Below are positions 7,971 through 17,686 of a stretch of DNA of 64,000 nt, piece by piece (position 1 is the first letter of the stretch; every line of letters starts with the position of its first letter). The DNA is from Vallitalea okinawensis (lineage in GTDB: Bacteria; Bacillota; Clostridia; Lachnospirales; PQDH01), in NCBI RefSeq assembly GCF_002964605.1, contig NZ_PQDH01000002.1:248001-312000 (forward strand), written 5' to 3'. The position numbers and the translations under genes were made by a program. Under the pieces are notes generated by a model. That model worked only from the letters and a program-made list of their open reading frames with translations. It was not told the DNA's origin and made no database searches.

Positions 7971-9752
7971 TTATAATTGGAACACCTCAACAATCTCTTC
8001 CAATTCTTTAGACATATGGGCTAAGTTCTCCGTTTGTTGACTAATAGCAGTCATGGATTCCACTTGATTCTTAATAGATGCCGTTATCTCTTCCGTAGAA
8101 GAAGTCGTATCTCTTGATACACTCATAATCGCATCTAATGATTGAATGACTACATGTTTCTCTTGATCCATTTGACTTATTTGATTTACTAATGTCTCTA
8201 TAAGTTCTGTAGTTTTTGAGTTAGTTGCTTTAATATTGTCAAAAGCTTGCCGTGTATTATCTGAAGCCTCATTCAGTAAAAGATTAACCTTCATCGCTTG
8301 ACTCATCGCACTTTGTGATTTCTCAACTTCCATTCCAATCTCTGTAGTTATGTTCTCAATTCGTTTTATAGACTGAGTTGTTTGTTCAGATAGTTTTCTA
8401 ATCTCATCGGCTACAACTGCAAAACCTTTCCCTTGTTCTCCAGCTCTAGCCGACTCGATGGCAGCGTTTAAAGCTAGTAGATTGGTTTGTTCAGCTATTT
8501 CTTGAATAGTGATAAGTATCTGGTCAATGACCTTTGATTTCTCAGCTAAGGCATTAACAGCTTGATTCACTTCGCTGACAATAGTATTGCTTTCACTATG
8601 GCACTTATGTAATTGTTCCATTTTTTCTATACCTAGAACATTAACATGTTCTATCTCTTTAGAATAGTTTAGTAGTTGGTCAGACTGTTCAACTGTATGA
8701 CTTATTATCTCTGATAAGCTATTTAGATTATCATTGGATTTACTAATTTCATCAAGTTGCTTAACTGACCCCTCAGCCAACTCCTCAATTGCTGACGCCA
8801 CTTCATTAGTACTGTTTTCACTTTCAAAAACATTACTGCTGATGGTATCTGAATTATTACTTAATGATTGGGCATTTTCAGTAAGTTGCTCCAGCACATG
8901 AATTAAGTGCTTTTTCATCTTAACTAGATTAGTCGCAATATGAAATACTTCTCGATTAATCATAAAAGAATCGACACCGATATCATTTACTCTAAAATCA
9001 AAATCACCTAATCGGTCCACTTCACCGGCTAGAACTTTCATGGGTTTTCCAATCTTATTACTGATAGCAATAACCATCAATATAGCTAGTCCGGTATTGA
9101 TAAGTCCACTTATAATTAAAACTGCAATAATAATTGTAACCATTTTCTCTATTTGCCCTTGCATAGCGGCTACTTGCGTATCAATATCTGTTAGATAATT
9201 ACCTGTTCCTATGATAATATCAAAAGGTTCATAATAATAGGAATAAGAACGTTTAGCAGAAGGTACATCTTCCCCAGGCTTGATCCACTGATACTCTGTA
9301 TAGCCGCCACCTTCTAAACCAGCATTAATAATGTTCTGAATAAGCTTATTACCATCTGCATCTACTAAGTCCAGTCGATTCTTACCTTCATCATTTTTAC
9401 CAAGGTAAACAACACAAGTACCATCGGGTCGATCTGCCCAAAAATACCCTTGTTGGTCATCTCCATAACGCAACTCTCTCAAAGTATCAAAGGCTATATT
9501 TTCTGCTTCTGAATAATTATCACCGTATTTGCGATAAATACTATCCAATACCGTTGTTGCAGTGTCCACTTGCCCTTGAATCATCTCATCATATTGATCG
9601 ATTGATGACTTAGCAGCAATATCAATAAGTTCTTGATCATACTTTGTCAGATAAAAAATGATAACTGCACATAAAATACTAGTTACTAACAAAAAGATGA
9701 AAGAAAAACGATAAATGAGTTGCATTCTTAAAGATCTTAATTTTTTTGACAT
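7971..9752 (-). CDS. Methyl-accepting chemotaxis protein with single Cache sensor domain
   Basis: Layout of the 593 residues: membrane helix about 13-34; extracytoplasmic sCache_2-type domain about 45-190 ([41 protein letters not shown], shown in parts); second helix about 203-228; HAMP about 229-285; then the long methyl-accepting helix bundle with the conserved hairpin tip ([38 protein letters not shown]). sCache_2 domains typically bind small carboxylates, but the ligand here is unknown. It acts in the membrane and signals to CheA. No che genes are adjacent. Start ATG has AAGGGGGAG upstream. Confidence 0.92.
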   Translation of the reverse strand: MSKKLRSLRMQLIYRFSFIFLLVTSILCAVIIFYLTKYDQELIDIAAKSSIDQYDEMIQGQVDTATTVLDSIYRKYGDNYSEAENIAFDTLRELRYGDDQQGYFWADRPDGTCVVYLGKNDEGKNRLDLVDADGNKLIQNIINAGLEGGGYTEYQWIKPGEDVPSAKRSYSYYYEPFDIIIGTGNYLTDIDTQVAAMQGQIEKMVTIIIAVLIISGLINTGLAILMVIAISNKIGKPMKVLAGEVDRLGDFDFRVNDIGVDSFMINREVFHIATNLVKMKKHLIHVLEQLTENAQSLSNNSDTISSNVFESENSTNEVASAIEELAEGSVKQLDEISKSNDNLNSLSEIISHTVEQSDQLLNYSKEIEHVNVLGIEKMEQLHKCHSESNTIVSEVNQAVNALAEKSKVIDQILITIQEIAEQTNLLALNAAIESARAGEQGKGFAVVADEIRKLSEQTTQSIKRIENITTEIGMEVEKSQSAMSQAMKVNLLLNEASDNTRQAFDNIKATNSKTTELIETLVNQISQMDQEKHVVIQSLDAIMSVSRDTTSSTEEITASIKNQVESMTAISQQTENLAHMSKELEEIVEVFQL

Positions 9753-9939
9753 CTTGCTCCCCCTTAATCCCTTAAAATGTCTTATTTATAGTATATATAA
9801 TCTCTTACTATTATTTCAAGTATGATTTTGTAAAATTTTCAATTAGACACTAAACTTTCATTTTCATTTGGAAAATTCCTTTTCAAAGTTCATCTTTCAA
9901 TGTATAATGTTTTATACACTTAACTAAGGAGATAATTTT

Positions 9940-10602
9940 ATGGCAAAACTCACTTGGAAACCAGGTAACATGATTTATCCTGTTCCCGCAGTTCTCGTAA
10001 CCTGTGGTAATTCAACCGATAATTATAATGCCATTACTATTGCTTGGACAGGTACTATCTGCACAAATCCACCCATGACGTATATTTCAGTTCGTCCTTC
10101 TAGATATTCTTACAATTTAATAAAAGATTCCGGAGAATTCGTCATCAACTTAACTACAGAAGATTTAGTCTTTGCAACAGACTTTTGTGGCGTGCGCTCA
10201 GGCAGGGATATGGATAAAATAGAAGAAATGAAGCTTACCTTGGAAAGCGGTGACCATGTTAAAGCACCACTTATCAAAGAAAGTCCTGTTAATATTGAAT
10301 GTAAAGTTACCGAAATCAAAGAATTAGGATCCCATCATATGTTTATAGCAAAAGTACTTGCTGTGCATGTTGATGATGAGTATCTGGATGAGTATGATAA
10401 ATTTCATTTAGATCAAGCAAACCCTATTTGCTATTCTCATGGACAGTACTATGCTCTAGGTCGTCCACTTGGTAAGTTCGGCTTTTCAGTCAGTAAGAAA
10501 AAAAAGAAGAAGAATCACTTATCTAAACCAGAGAAAAAAACAAGATTAGCTGCAAATAAGAAAAATAAGAATAAGAAAACTAAACAGAAAAGTAAGAACT
10601 AA
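9940..10602 (+). CDS. Flavin reductase-like (FMN-binding split-barrel) protein
   Basis: The first about 185 residues match the flavin reductase-like split-barrel family (KPGNMIYPVPAVLVTCG, NAITIAWTGTICTNPPM, RPSRYSYNLIKDSGEFVINL). These proteins bind FMN and act in flavin or small-molecule reduction. The last about 35 residues are almost all Lys, Asn and Arg, an odd basic tail that could bind nucleic acid or simply be disordered. Single gene with AAGGAGATAATTTT before the ATG, ending in a hairpin shared with the convergent FNT gene. The physiological electron acceptor is unknown. Confidence 0.85.
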   Translation: MAKLTWKPGNMIYPVPAVLVTCGNSTDNYNAITIAWTGTICTNPPMTYISVRPSRYSYNLIKDSGEFVINLTTEDLVFATDFCGVRSGRDMDKIEEMKLTLESGDHVKAPLIKESPVNIECKVTEIKELGSHHMFIAKVLAVHVDDEYLDEYDKFHLDQANPICYSHGQYYALGRPLGKFGFSVSKKKKKKNHLSKPEKKTRLAANKKNKNKKTKQKSKN

Positions 10603-10640
10603 ACTTTATACAAGATGCTACAGTAATTAGCATATTAGAA

Positions 10641-10666
10641 AGGCACATGATTAAATTCATGTGCCT
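10641..10666. terminator. Bidirectional terminator between flavin reductase and FNT genes
   Basis: A 10-bp perfect stem, AGGCACATGA / TCATGTGCCT, lies between two convergent genes. The plus-strand tail is only weakly T-rich (AATTATT). Confidence 0.6.
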
Positions 10667-11531
10667 AATTATTAATTAATTTTTTCAAGTTTTGATCGGC
10701 AGCTTTCTGATGACTCATTTTCTTATTAACAAGCCAATAAAGTCCTGCAACGAATAGAACCCCACCAACAATGTTCCCTAATGTAACAGGAATTAGATTA
10801 CCAAGGATATGTTGCATGTCAATACCGTTAACGGCTTCAACAGATAAATGACTTCCTTCAATATATAGTGGATTCCCTTTAGCTAAGAATCCCATTGTCA
10901 GATAATACATGTTGGCAATGCTATGCTCAAAACCCGAAATAACAAATGCCATTATAGGTAAATAGCTCATTATAACTTTTCCGACTGTTGTTCGAGTTGT
11001 ATAAGCTCCCCAAACTGCCATACAAACAAGGATATTACAGAGTATCCCACGTATAAAAGCCTGATTAAAGCCTAAAGTTACTTTTTTACTAGCAACTTTA
11101 AGAGCATAAGCGCCAAGAAGCCCTTCGTTATTATCTAATAATCCGCTATAAAAAATCAAAATAACTATGATAGCAATTCCAATGAAATTACCACAGTAAA
11201 CTAATAACCAATTCTTTAGCATACTCTTTGAAGAGAGTTTCTTTTCAAACCATCCTACTGCTAATAGGTTATTGCCTGTGAAAAGCTCAGCACCACATAG
11301 AATAACCATCACCAATCCAACAGGGAAAACTATTCCAGATATTAATTTGGAGAAGCTGTAATTATCAATTCCATGAGATGCTCCTGCCGCTGCAAAGCTT
11401 GCTAATGCAATAAAAATTCCAGCTAAAACACCATTGATGATGGATTGCTTGGGAGTCTTCTGAGTCTTTTTGATGCCAACATCAATAACATATTCATAAG
11501 TTTCTTTCGGTGTCCTGACTGTGCTATTCAT
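10665..11531 (-). CDS. Formate/nitrite transporter (FNT) family channel
   Basis: The 288-residue protein has six membrane helices and FNT signatures: GAELFTGNN near residue 80, RGILCNILVCMAVW near residue 160 and the central pore histidine in GFEHSIANMY near residue 200. FNT channels pass formate, nitrite, lactate or hydrosulfide; sequence alone does not settle which. For a fermentative anaerobe, formate or hydrosulfide is most likely. The promoter carries a 19-bp palindrome directly after the -10 box, so a repressor probably controls it. Start ATG is preceded by AAGGAGAG. Confidence 0.9.
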   Translation of the reverse strand: MNSTVRTPKETYEYVIDVGIKKTQKTPKQSIINGVLAGIFIALASFAAAGASHGIDNYSFSKLISGIVFPVGLVMVILCGAELFTGNNLLAVGWFEKKLSSKSMLKNWLLVYCGNFIGIAIIVILIFYSGLLDNNEGLLGAYALKVASKKVTLGFNQAFIRGILCNILVCMAVWGAYTTRTTVGKVIMSYLPIMAFVISGFEHSIANMYYLTMGFLAKGNPLYIEGSHLSVEAVNGIDMQHILGNLIPVTLGNIVGGVLFVAGLYWLVNKKMSHQKAADQNLKKLINN

Positions 11532-11556
11532 AGTAATCTCTCCTTGCTAGTAGTGT

Positions 11557-11604
11557 ATTGTATACTGTATACAATATCATAGCATATGAGCAAGGAATTG
11601 TAAA
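11557..11604 (-). promoter_or_regulatory. FNT promoter with 19-bp palindromic operator
   Basis: Minus strand: -35 TTTACA (11599-11604), 17-bp spacer, -10 TATGAT (11576-11581). Immediately downstream lies the perfect palindrome ATTGTATACTGTATACAAT (11557-11575). The GTATAC core resembles GntR-type operators. A 13-bp core of it recurs in front of the DsrE gene at 36838-36850. Confidence 0.65.
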
Positions 11605-11656
11605 GACTTCTACACATTAGTACTTAACTGTCCTCCCTAAGTCTACTTCCATTCTA

Positions 11657-13738
11657 TTACTGTACTTTAAATTGCTGTATACTATTTTGTAAATCTGTTG
11701 CTAAACTTGATAAAAGCTCTGTAGCTCTAGCTACATCTTCCATCGTGGCTGTTTGCTCTTCAACAGTAGCCGAAGCCTCCTCTGTACTAGCAGCATTTTC
11801 TTCAGCAATAGCTGAAAGATTTTGTATCAGGTCTAATATCTCTACTCTTTTAACAGACATGGCTTCTCCAGCTGATTTTATGAATTCTGCTGATTGATTA
11901 GATCGTTCCATAGCTTTTGATATCGCTATATACTTTTCTTCTGTAGCTTCAACACCTTTAGCTTGTTTATGTATAATACTTGAAACGGAATCCATAGTAT
12001 CTACAGCCAATTTTGAGCTCGTTGATAGTTCATAGATAATGGCATTAATCTCTTCAGTATTGTTGGTTGACTGTTCAGCTAACTTACGTATTTCATCAGC
12101 AACAACACCAAATCCTTTACCAGCTTCACCTGCTCTGGCTGCTTCAATTGTTGCATTAAGAGCTAATAAGTTAGTCTGTTCAGCTATAGAAGCAATCACA
12201 TTACTTGCGGTTCCAATCTTTATTGTATTATCATTGGTTTTAGTAATGACATCTTGTATTTTTTCTGTAGCATCTGTCGTTTCTAGTGTTGTCTGAGTTA
12301 ATTGATTAATTAACTCCAAACCCTCATCGATCAATTTAACAACCTCATTAGAAGCATCCGTTAACTGTCTTGAGTAGGTCTCGTTACTATTTATCATACC
12401 GTCAAGGTCATATGTTTTTCTTGCACCAACCTCAGTACTTTCAGCCTGTTCGGAAGCACCTCTCGCTATTTCTTCAATGGTTTTTGCCACTTCCTCCGAT
12501 GAAGATGCTGTTTGATTAGCAGTAGCAAATAACTCTTCCGCAGATGCAGCTAATTGACCTGATGTTTGCTGGATATCATTAATCAATTCTGATGTATTAG
12601 ACATCATTTGTCCAAATGAATTAGCTAGGTCTCCAATTTCATCTTTTCTATTGCAAAATTTCTCAGGTAATACCCCTGTTAAGTCACCTTCTGCAATTTG
12701 ATGAGCATATTTTGTTATGGATTCGATAGGTTGTGTTACACCTTGAATTGTCATGTAGACTACAGTTAAAATAATAAACAATCCCACAAAACTGATAATT
12801 ACAAGTCTCACAGTACTATTAATAAGCCCTTGATAAATTTCGTCTGTTGGAACTAGTGTTCCGTAAACCCAGACTACATCAGCTTGTCCTAACTCTAGAG
12901 GAATGTAAGTTACCAACGCTTCTTCCCCCAAATAATCCACATATACTGTATCGACAATCGGTTCAACTTGACGTATGACTTCATCAACTAGATTCTTATT
13001 CTCGACTACTTCTTGAAATACGTAAGCTTCGTTCGGATGAGCAACAACAGTATCGTCATGAGATATTATGGTTCCATAACCACTTTCATAAAATTGAGTA
13101 TTAGCATTCATCTCAGCCAAGTAGTCAATAGCTATATCCACTCCTGCCACCCCTAATACTTCTCCATCCAGTACAATCGGCATAGCAAGAACAACCATGG
13201 TGATATCCTGACCACCTACATTATAGACAATCGGCTCTGATATGTATTCTTCTCCAGTATTATAAGGAATCAAATAGTAATCGTCAGACGTGTATCCAAC
13301 AGCAGGCTCCAAGGTAATCTCTCCTCCACCACGTGACCACACAGGAACGAATCGCCCAGTAGCATCATGCCCCTGGGCATTAACGTATTCCTTATCTCTA
13401 CCATCAAACGCGTCTTTTTCCCATACAACCCAAACATCAATAAATCCAGGGTTTTCTGCTAAAATATTCTTCATAATTGCATTTGCTTGTTCACGGTCCG
13501 CTACTCCCGTTTCAACCATACCCTCAAAGGTATCTGCAATTGTATTTGTTACTATGAGACCTGATTCAAAAAAACTATGAAAGATTTCTTCAGACTTTTC
13601 TGATGATTCCATGATAAGCGATTTCGCTTGCTGTGTAGCTTGGTCATAGCCTGACATAATATTGATTCCTACAATCAGGCTAAAAATGAGAGATGTTAGA
13701 CCAAGTATTGTAATAATCATGCGCATCTTTAGTTTCAT
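11657..13738 (-). CDS. Methyl-accepting chemotaxis protein with double Cache (dCache_1) domain
   Basis: The 693-residue receptor has a membrane helix at about 8-27, a dCache_1 sensor at about 40-290 ([44 protein letters not shown]), a second helix near 305-325, a HAMP domain near 328-385, and the signalling bundle with its hairpin tip ([38 protein letters not shown]). dCache_1 domains often bind amino acids, amines or purines; I cannot assign a ligand. The promoter is TTGTAG-N17-TATAAT at 13772-13800. It is separate from the first chemoreceptor gene and much longer in its sensor part. Confidence 0.92.
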   Translation of the reverse strand: MKLKMRMIITILGLTSLIFSLIVGINIMSGYDQATQQAKSLIMESSEKSEEIFHSFFESGLIVTNTIADTFEGMVETGVADREQANAIMKNILAENPGFIDVWVVWEKDAFDGRDKEYVNAQGHDATGRFVPVWSRGGGEITLEPAVGYTSDDYYLIPYNTGEEYISEPIVYNVGGQDITMVVLAMPIVLDGEVLGVAGVDIAIDYLAEMNANTQFYESGYGTIISHDDTVVAHPNEAYVFQEVVENKNLVDEVIRQVEPIVDTVYVDYLGEEALVTYIPLELGQADVVWVYGTLVPTDEIYQGLINSTVRLVIISFVGLFIILTVVYMTIQGVTQPIESITKYAHQIAEGDLTGVLPEKFCNRKDEIGDLANSFGQMMSNTSELINDIQQTSGQLAASAEELFATANQTASSSEEVAKTIEEIARGASEQAESTEVGARKTYDLDGMINSNETYSRQLTDASNEVVKLIDEGLELINQLTQTTLETTDATEKIQDVITKTNDNTIKIGTASNVIASIAEQTNLLALNATIEAARAGEAGKGFGVVADEIRKLAEQSTNNTEEINAIIYELSTSSKLAVDTMDSVSSIIHKQAKGVEATEEKYIAISKAMERSNQSAEFIKSAGEAMSVKRVEILDLIQNLSAIAEENAASTEEASATVEEQTATMEDVARATELLSSLATDLQNSIQQFKVQ

Positions 13739-13771
13739 ATATTTTCCCCCTATGGAATGTATTATAATTGA

Positions 13772-13800
13772 ATTATACCAAATAATAACACAAACTACAA
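13772..13800 (-). promoter_or_regulatory. Promoter of the dCache chemoreceptor gene
   Basis: Minus strand -35 TTGTAG (13795-13800) and -10 TATAAT (13772-13777), 17-bp spacing: a sigma-A-type promoter. No sigma-D motility promoter was evident to me. Confidence 0.5.
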
Positions 13801-13884
13801 GATATATATTATTGTTTAATATAAATTATTATTTAATAATAGTCTATGAGGTTCTAAAGATGCTTTTCTTGTGAAGACTTAAGT

Positions 13885-15078
13885 TCATTCCTGATCTAGT
13901 ATTAACTCTGCGAATTTTCGCTTACCAACTTGAATAATGTCTTTATTATTAAAAATAGCAAATGCTATATCCTCAATTTTTTCGCCGTTAATTCTAACAC
14001 CACCCTGAAGGATTAATCGCCTAGCTTCACTCTTTGATTGAGCAAATTTACCTTGTACTAAAATGTCTATGAGATTCCCTTCACCAACAACTAATTCTTG
14101 TATAGAGTCTGGAAGTTTATTATCTCTGAATACAGTTATAAACTCTTCTTTTGCCTTTCTACCAGCCTCTTTCCCATGGTATAGACTTACTATTTCTTCC
14201 CCTAAAGTCATCTTTGCTTCCATAGGGTTCAGTTCTCCATTATCCATAGCTGATCCCATTTTTTTAATATCTCTTGGATGCCAATCCGTTACTAGTTCAA
14301 AGTATCTAATAATCATCTGATCCTGAATGGACATGATTTTTCCAAACATATCACTAGGCTTCTCATCGATACCAATGTAATTACCTTTACTTTTGCTCAT
14401 CTTCATCTTACCATCAGTACCTTCTAGAATTGGCATAAAAATAGCTACTTGCCTCTCTAGGTCAAACTCCTTTTGTAGAGTACGCCCCATCAGTATATTA
14501 AAGGTCTGATCAGTCCCTCCAATTTCAATATCAGCCTTAATACTGATAGAATCAAAACCTTGCATTAAAGGGTAGAAAAATTCATGTATACCTATTGTTT
14601 GCCCATTCTTAAATCGGTTCTTAAAATCCTCTCTTTCTAACATTCGCGCTACTGAGTATTTTGATGCCAATTGAAGAACATCTTCAAAAGATAGCTTTTC
14701 TAACCATTCACTATTAAATTTGACTTCTGTTAGATCTGGATCCAAAATCTTGAATATTTGATCTGTATAAGTTTTCGCATTAAGCATGACTTCTTCCTTT
14801 GTTAAAGCTGGTCTACTAGTATCTCTTCCTGTTGGATCGCCAATTCTTCCTGTCATATCACCGATGATAATAACTACTTGATGTCCTAAATCTTGAAATT
14901 GTTTTATCTTTCTTAAAACAACGGTATGACCAAGATGAATATCTGGAGCAGTAGGATCTAATCCCAGTTTGATGGTGAGTTTTCTACCTAGTTCTAATTT
15001 CTTCTTTAATTCTTCTAAGTTAATGATTTCAGCTACACCTTTGGTTAATAATGTACATTGCTCTTGAATTGATAACAT
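13885..15078 (-). CDS. tyrS: Tyrosyl-tRNA synthetase
   Basis: Class I synthetase charging tRNA-Tyr. The HIGH-type motif HLGH lies in LDPTAPDIHLGHTVVL and the KMSKS loop in DGKMKMSKSKGNYIGI. A C-terminal S4 RNA-binding domain (about residues 330-397) is seen in ARRLILQGGVRINGEKIEDI. The 397-residue length fits the TyrRS type with the longer Rossmann core (TyrZ-like). The start is ATG 15078, preceded by AAAGGAGGAATAAAG; a longer upstream frame runs through the T-box leader and is not coding. Expression is controlled by the T-box leader, with a Tyr (UAC) codon in the expected specifier position. Confidence 0.95.
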   Translation of the reverse strand: MLSIQEQCTLLTKGVAEIINLEELKKKLELGRKLTIKLGLDPTAPDIHLGHTVVLRKIKQFQDLGHQVVIIIGDMTGRIGDPTGRDTSRPALTKEEVMLNAKTYTDQIFKILDPDLTEVKFNSEWLEKLSFEDVLQLASKYSVARMLEREDFKNRFKNGQTIGIHEFFYPLMQGFDSISIKADIEIGGTDQTFNILMGRTLQKEFDLERQVAIFMPILEGTDGKMKMSKSKGNYIGIDEKPSDMFGKIMSIQDQMIIRYFELVTDWHPRDIKKMGSAMDNGELNPMEAKMTLGEEIVSLYHGKEAGRKAKEEFITVFRDNKLPDSIQELVVGEGNLIDILVQGKFAQSKSEARRLILQGGVRINGEKIEDIAFAIFNNKDIIQVGKRKFAELILDQE

Positions 15079-15148
15079 CTTTATTCCTCCTTTTATTTTG
15101 GCAAGATTAATGGAATAACCAAGAAAGTGACTATCTTCACATTTCAAG

Positions 15149-15197
15149 GTGCAGGAAAGTAGGATTCCTTGCGAGCAAAATGCGGACTTTCCTCCAC
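15149..15197 (-). repeat. Dispersed hairpin element, copy 1 (in tyrS leader)
   Basis: Imperfect inverted repeat: 12-nt arms (15149-15160 and 15186-15197) match at 11 of 12 positions around a 25-nt loop. The loop matches the copy at 42051-42103 in about 20 of 25 positions, including TTTTGCTCGCAAGG without a change. The outer arm bases differ between copies, yet each copy remains self-complementary. It lies between the T-box terminator and the tyrS ribosome binding site, so it is transcribed. Confidence 0.6.
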
Positions 15198-15199
15198 TA

Positions 15200-15525
15200 A
15201 AAAAACAGTCCACCTCCTCGATTACCGAGGACGTGAACTGTTCACGTGGTACCACCCCTATTTATTAATACTTCACAGCATCAATCTCTTCAAGTACGGC
15301 ATAAAACTATGCGAATACTCTAGCATGATAACGGATGCAACCGACAACCTCTACTCCCAAATGGTTTTGAAGCGTAGCTCAAAGGGGTATTCAAAATAAT
15401 TTTCTTCGCTCCATCTCACCAAAAGGAGCTCTCTGTAGAAGAAAGGTTCATTTCTACTCTTCCTTATCTCTGCCTTTAAAAATGTTATTAGTATAGTATT
15501 ATATGCAAATTTGAGAAAAAGTCAA
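15200..15525 (-). promoter_or_regulatory. T-box riboswitch leader of tyrS with promoter and terminator
   Basis: Promoter TTGACT (15520-15525), 16-bp spacer, TATAAT (15498-15503). The leader ends in the T-box core UGGUACC (15248-15254 on the opposite strand) within GGGTGGTACCACG. The terminator stem follows (15205-15241, with a T run to about 15200). A UAC triplet in the stem I region (TTGAGCTACGC, minus strand) is the probable Tyr specifier. Uncharged tRNA-Tyr pairing with the specifier and the UGGUACC bulge would favour antitermination. 15526-15704 holds nothing clear besides the queG upstream region. Confidence 0.9.
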
Positions 15526-15704
15526 TAGTAAATAGCAAAAATTTATAATCTTAACCTATCAATAATAGAGTCAAGTATAGATGGAGATCTATTGCGCTGG
15601 CTAGAAAGATGACCATGTCTTAGTAAAAAATTAATAATCTACCTTGTCAGAGATCAATTATTCGTCTATGATAGTAGGAGAAAAAGGAAAGTTTGGAGTT
15701 AGCT

Positions 15705-16595
15705 ATGAAAGAAAATTTGATTAATTATTGTAGACAGTTAGATATAAATCAAGTGGGAATAACCGATATAGGTCCTTATAATGATCTAAAAACACTGTTA
15801 CTTAATAGATATCATTTAAATACAGGATTTGAAGAAAACGATATTGTGAAAAGGATTGATCCAAAATTGATTATGGAAGATGCTAGGTCCATTATTGTCT
15901 GTTTATTTCCCTATTATGTTGGTGTCCATGAAGGTAATTTATCGAACTATACTTATGGGCGAGATTATCATCTTATCACTAGAAATTTATTGACGAACAT
16001 AGGGGACTATCTTAGTTCACAGCTTGATAACTTTAATTATCAAGTATTTGCTGATACGGGTCCTCTTGTTGACCGCTACTTAGCTTATAAAGCTGGATTG
16101 GGCTTTTATGGGATTAACAGTCATTTAATAAATGATCAATATGGATCTTATTTCTTTATTGGCTACATCGTTAATAATCATCCTTTTGAAGTTGACAAAC
16201 CTCTAGATAAAAGATGTTATGGATGTAAATCATGTGTAAAAGCGTGTCCTGGGCAGATTATTTTGGACAACTATGATATTGATGGGAGAGGTTGCCGTTC
16301 TTTTCTCACCCAAAAGAAAGAACTTCTGACAGAATCAGAAATAGAGGTTATTAAAAAGGACAGCATTATTTTTGGATGTGATGTCTGTCAAAGGGTATGC
16401 CCACATAATAAAGATCTTACACCTACTCCTTTAAAAGCTTTTAAGGAAGATTTAATTTTCAAATTAGAGAAAAATGATATTGAGACTCTCAGCAATAAAG
16501 CCTTCAAAAGAACCTATGGTCATCGAGCCTTCAGTTGGCGTGGTAAGAAACTATTACTTAGAAACATGGACTTAATCAATGAACAAGAAAAGTGA
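15705..16595 (+). CDS. queG: Epoxyqueuosine reductase
   Basis: QueG carries out the last step of queuosine synthesis in tRNA: reduction of epoxyqueuosine using cobalamin and two [4Fe-4S] clusters. The protein shows the catalytic Asp region (FADTGPLVDRYLAYKAGLGF) and two ferredoxin-type motifs, CYGCKSCVKACPG and CDVCQRVCPHN. At 296 residues it matches the shorter clostridial form without the C-terminal HEAT-like extension. I use ATG 15705 (GGAG 6 nt upstream) rather than a TTG at 15693. It is followed 48 nt later by a tRNA-dihydrouridine synthase gene, making a small tRNA-modification unit. Confidence 0.93.
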   Translation: MKENLINYCRQLDINQVGITDIGPYNDLKTLLLNRYHLNTGFEENDIVKRIDPKLIMEDARSIIVCLFPYYVGVHEGNLSNYTYGRDYHLITRNLLTNIGDYLSSQLDNFNYQVFADTGPLVDRYLAYKAGLGFYGINSHLINDQYGSYFFIGYIVNNHPFEVDKPLDKRCYGCKSCVKACPGQIILDNYDIDGRGCRSFLTQKKELLTESEIEVIKKDSIIFGCDVCQRVCPHNKDLTPTPLKAFKEDLIFKLEKNDIETLSNKAFKRTYGHRAFSWRGKKLLLRNMDLINEQEK

Positions 16596-16643
16596 TTAAC
16601 GATAAGTTTAGACTTTCCTACATTAAAATAAAAGGAGAATTCT

Positions 16644-17648
16644 ATGATAAGCATTGCACCTATGGTTGATCGAACGGATCGTTACTTTCGTTATTTTTGC
16701 CGACTTATTTCAAAGGAAGTACTTCTGTATACAGAGATGATTACTGCACCAGCCATCATTCATGGCGATATAGAACATTTATTAGCTTTTGATGCCTTTG
16801 AGGGTCCTGTGGCTCTCCAAATTGCTGGAACTAATGTTGAAGAGATCTTCAAAGCAACGAAAATTGCTGAGGCTTTTCCTTATACAGAAGTTAACTTAAA
16901 CGTAGGGTGCCCATCAGATAGAGTATCAGGTAATTACATGGGGGCTTGCCTTATGGCATACCCCGAATTAGTAGCCGAAATGGTACAAGCCATGAAAGAA
17001 GCAACCAATAAACCAGTCACTGTTAAGCATCGCATTGGTATTGACGGCAGGGGGACATTACCTGATGACCAACCAAAGAAAATATGGGATCAATACGAAG
17101 ATCTTTATTATTTTGTTGATCTTCTTGATCAAGTTGGGGTTGATGGTCTTACAATTCATGCACGCATTGCCATACTTGCAGGGTTAAGCCCAAAAGAAAA
17201 TAGAGAAGTTCCTCCACTGAGGTATGAAGATGTTTACCGTTTAAAAGACGATTTTCCTCATATCCCAATGGAAGTAAACGGCGGCATTACAACATGTGAA
17301 GCAATAAATGAACATTTAAAGGTGATGGACGGTGTTATGCTTGGACGAAAAGCCTATGATGATCCTTTTTTCTTGGCACATCTAGATCATTATTTAGGTC
17401 ATCGTACTACCGTAACACGTGGTGATGTCATAAGAGGACTAATACCTTATGTTGAAAGAATGGTTAGTGAAGGTCATAAAGGACATCGTACTTTAGCCCA
17501 TACCATCAATCTATTCCATGGTAAGAGAGGCTCTAAGCTTTGGAAGCAACTCATTTCTCCCCCTTGGGATGATCAAATAACAGGTAAAAATATTCTAAAA
17601 AAAGCTCTTCTAACACTTCCAGATGAAGTATTAAATGAACGTCCGTAA
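16644..17648 (+). CDS. dusA: tRNA-dihydrouridine synthase, DusA type
   Basis: A FMN-dependent TIM-barrel enzyme that reduces uridines in the tRNA D-loop. The catalytic Cys is in VNLNVGCPSDRV (about residue 93). The family markers MVDRTDRYFRYFCRL near the N-terminus, VKHRIGID and EVNGGI are all DusA-like rather than DusB-like, as is the 334-residue length and the end (HTINLFHGKRGSKLWKQ). Firmicutes usually carry DusB-type enzymes, so this assignment is notable. ATG follows AAAGGAGAATTCT. It is probably co-transcribed with queG and ends at a hairpin shared with the DegV gene. Confidence 0.88.
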   Translation: MISIAPMVDRTDRYFRYFCRLISKEVLLYTEMITAPAIIHGDIEHLLAFDAFEGPVALQIAGTNVEEIFKATKIAEAFPYTEVNLNVGCPSDRVSGNYMGACLMAYPELVAEMVQAMKEATNKPVTVKHRIGIDGRGTLPDDQPKKIWDQYEDLYYFVDLLDQVGVDGLTIHARIAILAGLSPKENREVPPLRYEDVYRLKDDFPHIPMEVNGGITTCEAINEHLKVMDGVMLGRKAYDDPFFLAHLDHYLGHRTTVTRGDVIRGLIPYVERMVSEGHKGHRTLAHTINLFHGKRGSKLWKQLISPPWDDQITGKNILKKALLTLPDEVLNERP

Positions 17649-17651
17649 ATA

Positions 17652-17680
17652 AAGCACATAGCTTTAGGCTATGTGCTTTA
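17652..17680. terminator. Bidirectional terminator between dusA and the DegV gene
   Basis: A 12-bp perfect stem, AAAGCACATAGC / GCTATGTGCTTT, with a 5-nt loop lies between convergent genes. T-rich sequence flanks it weakly. Confidence 0.7.
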
Positions 17681-17686
17681 GTACGC

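Noticed and set aside
15147-15200. Similarity of the hairpin element (GAGGAAAGTCCG on the minus strand) to the conserved RNase P RNA core
   Set aside because: Only this short stretch matches; no further RNase P helices exist and the second copy has a T at the key position.
15079-15255. Longer start for tyrS
   Set aside because: The extension translates the T-box terminator and hairpin element; the ATG at 15078 has a strong ribosome binding site.
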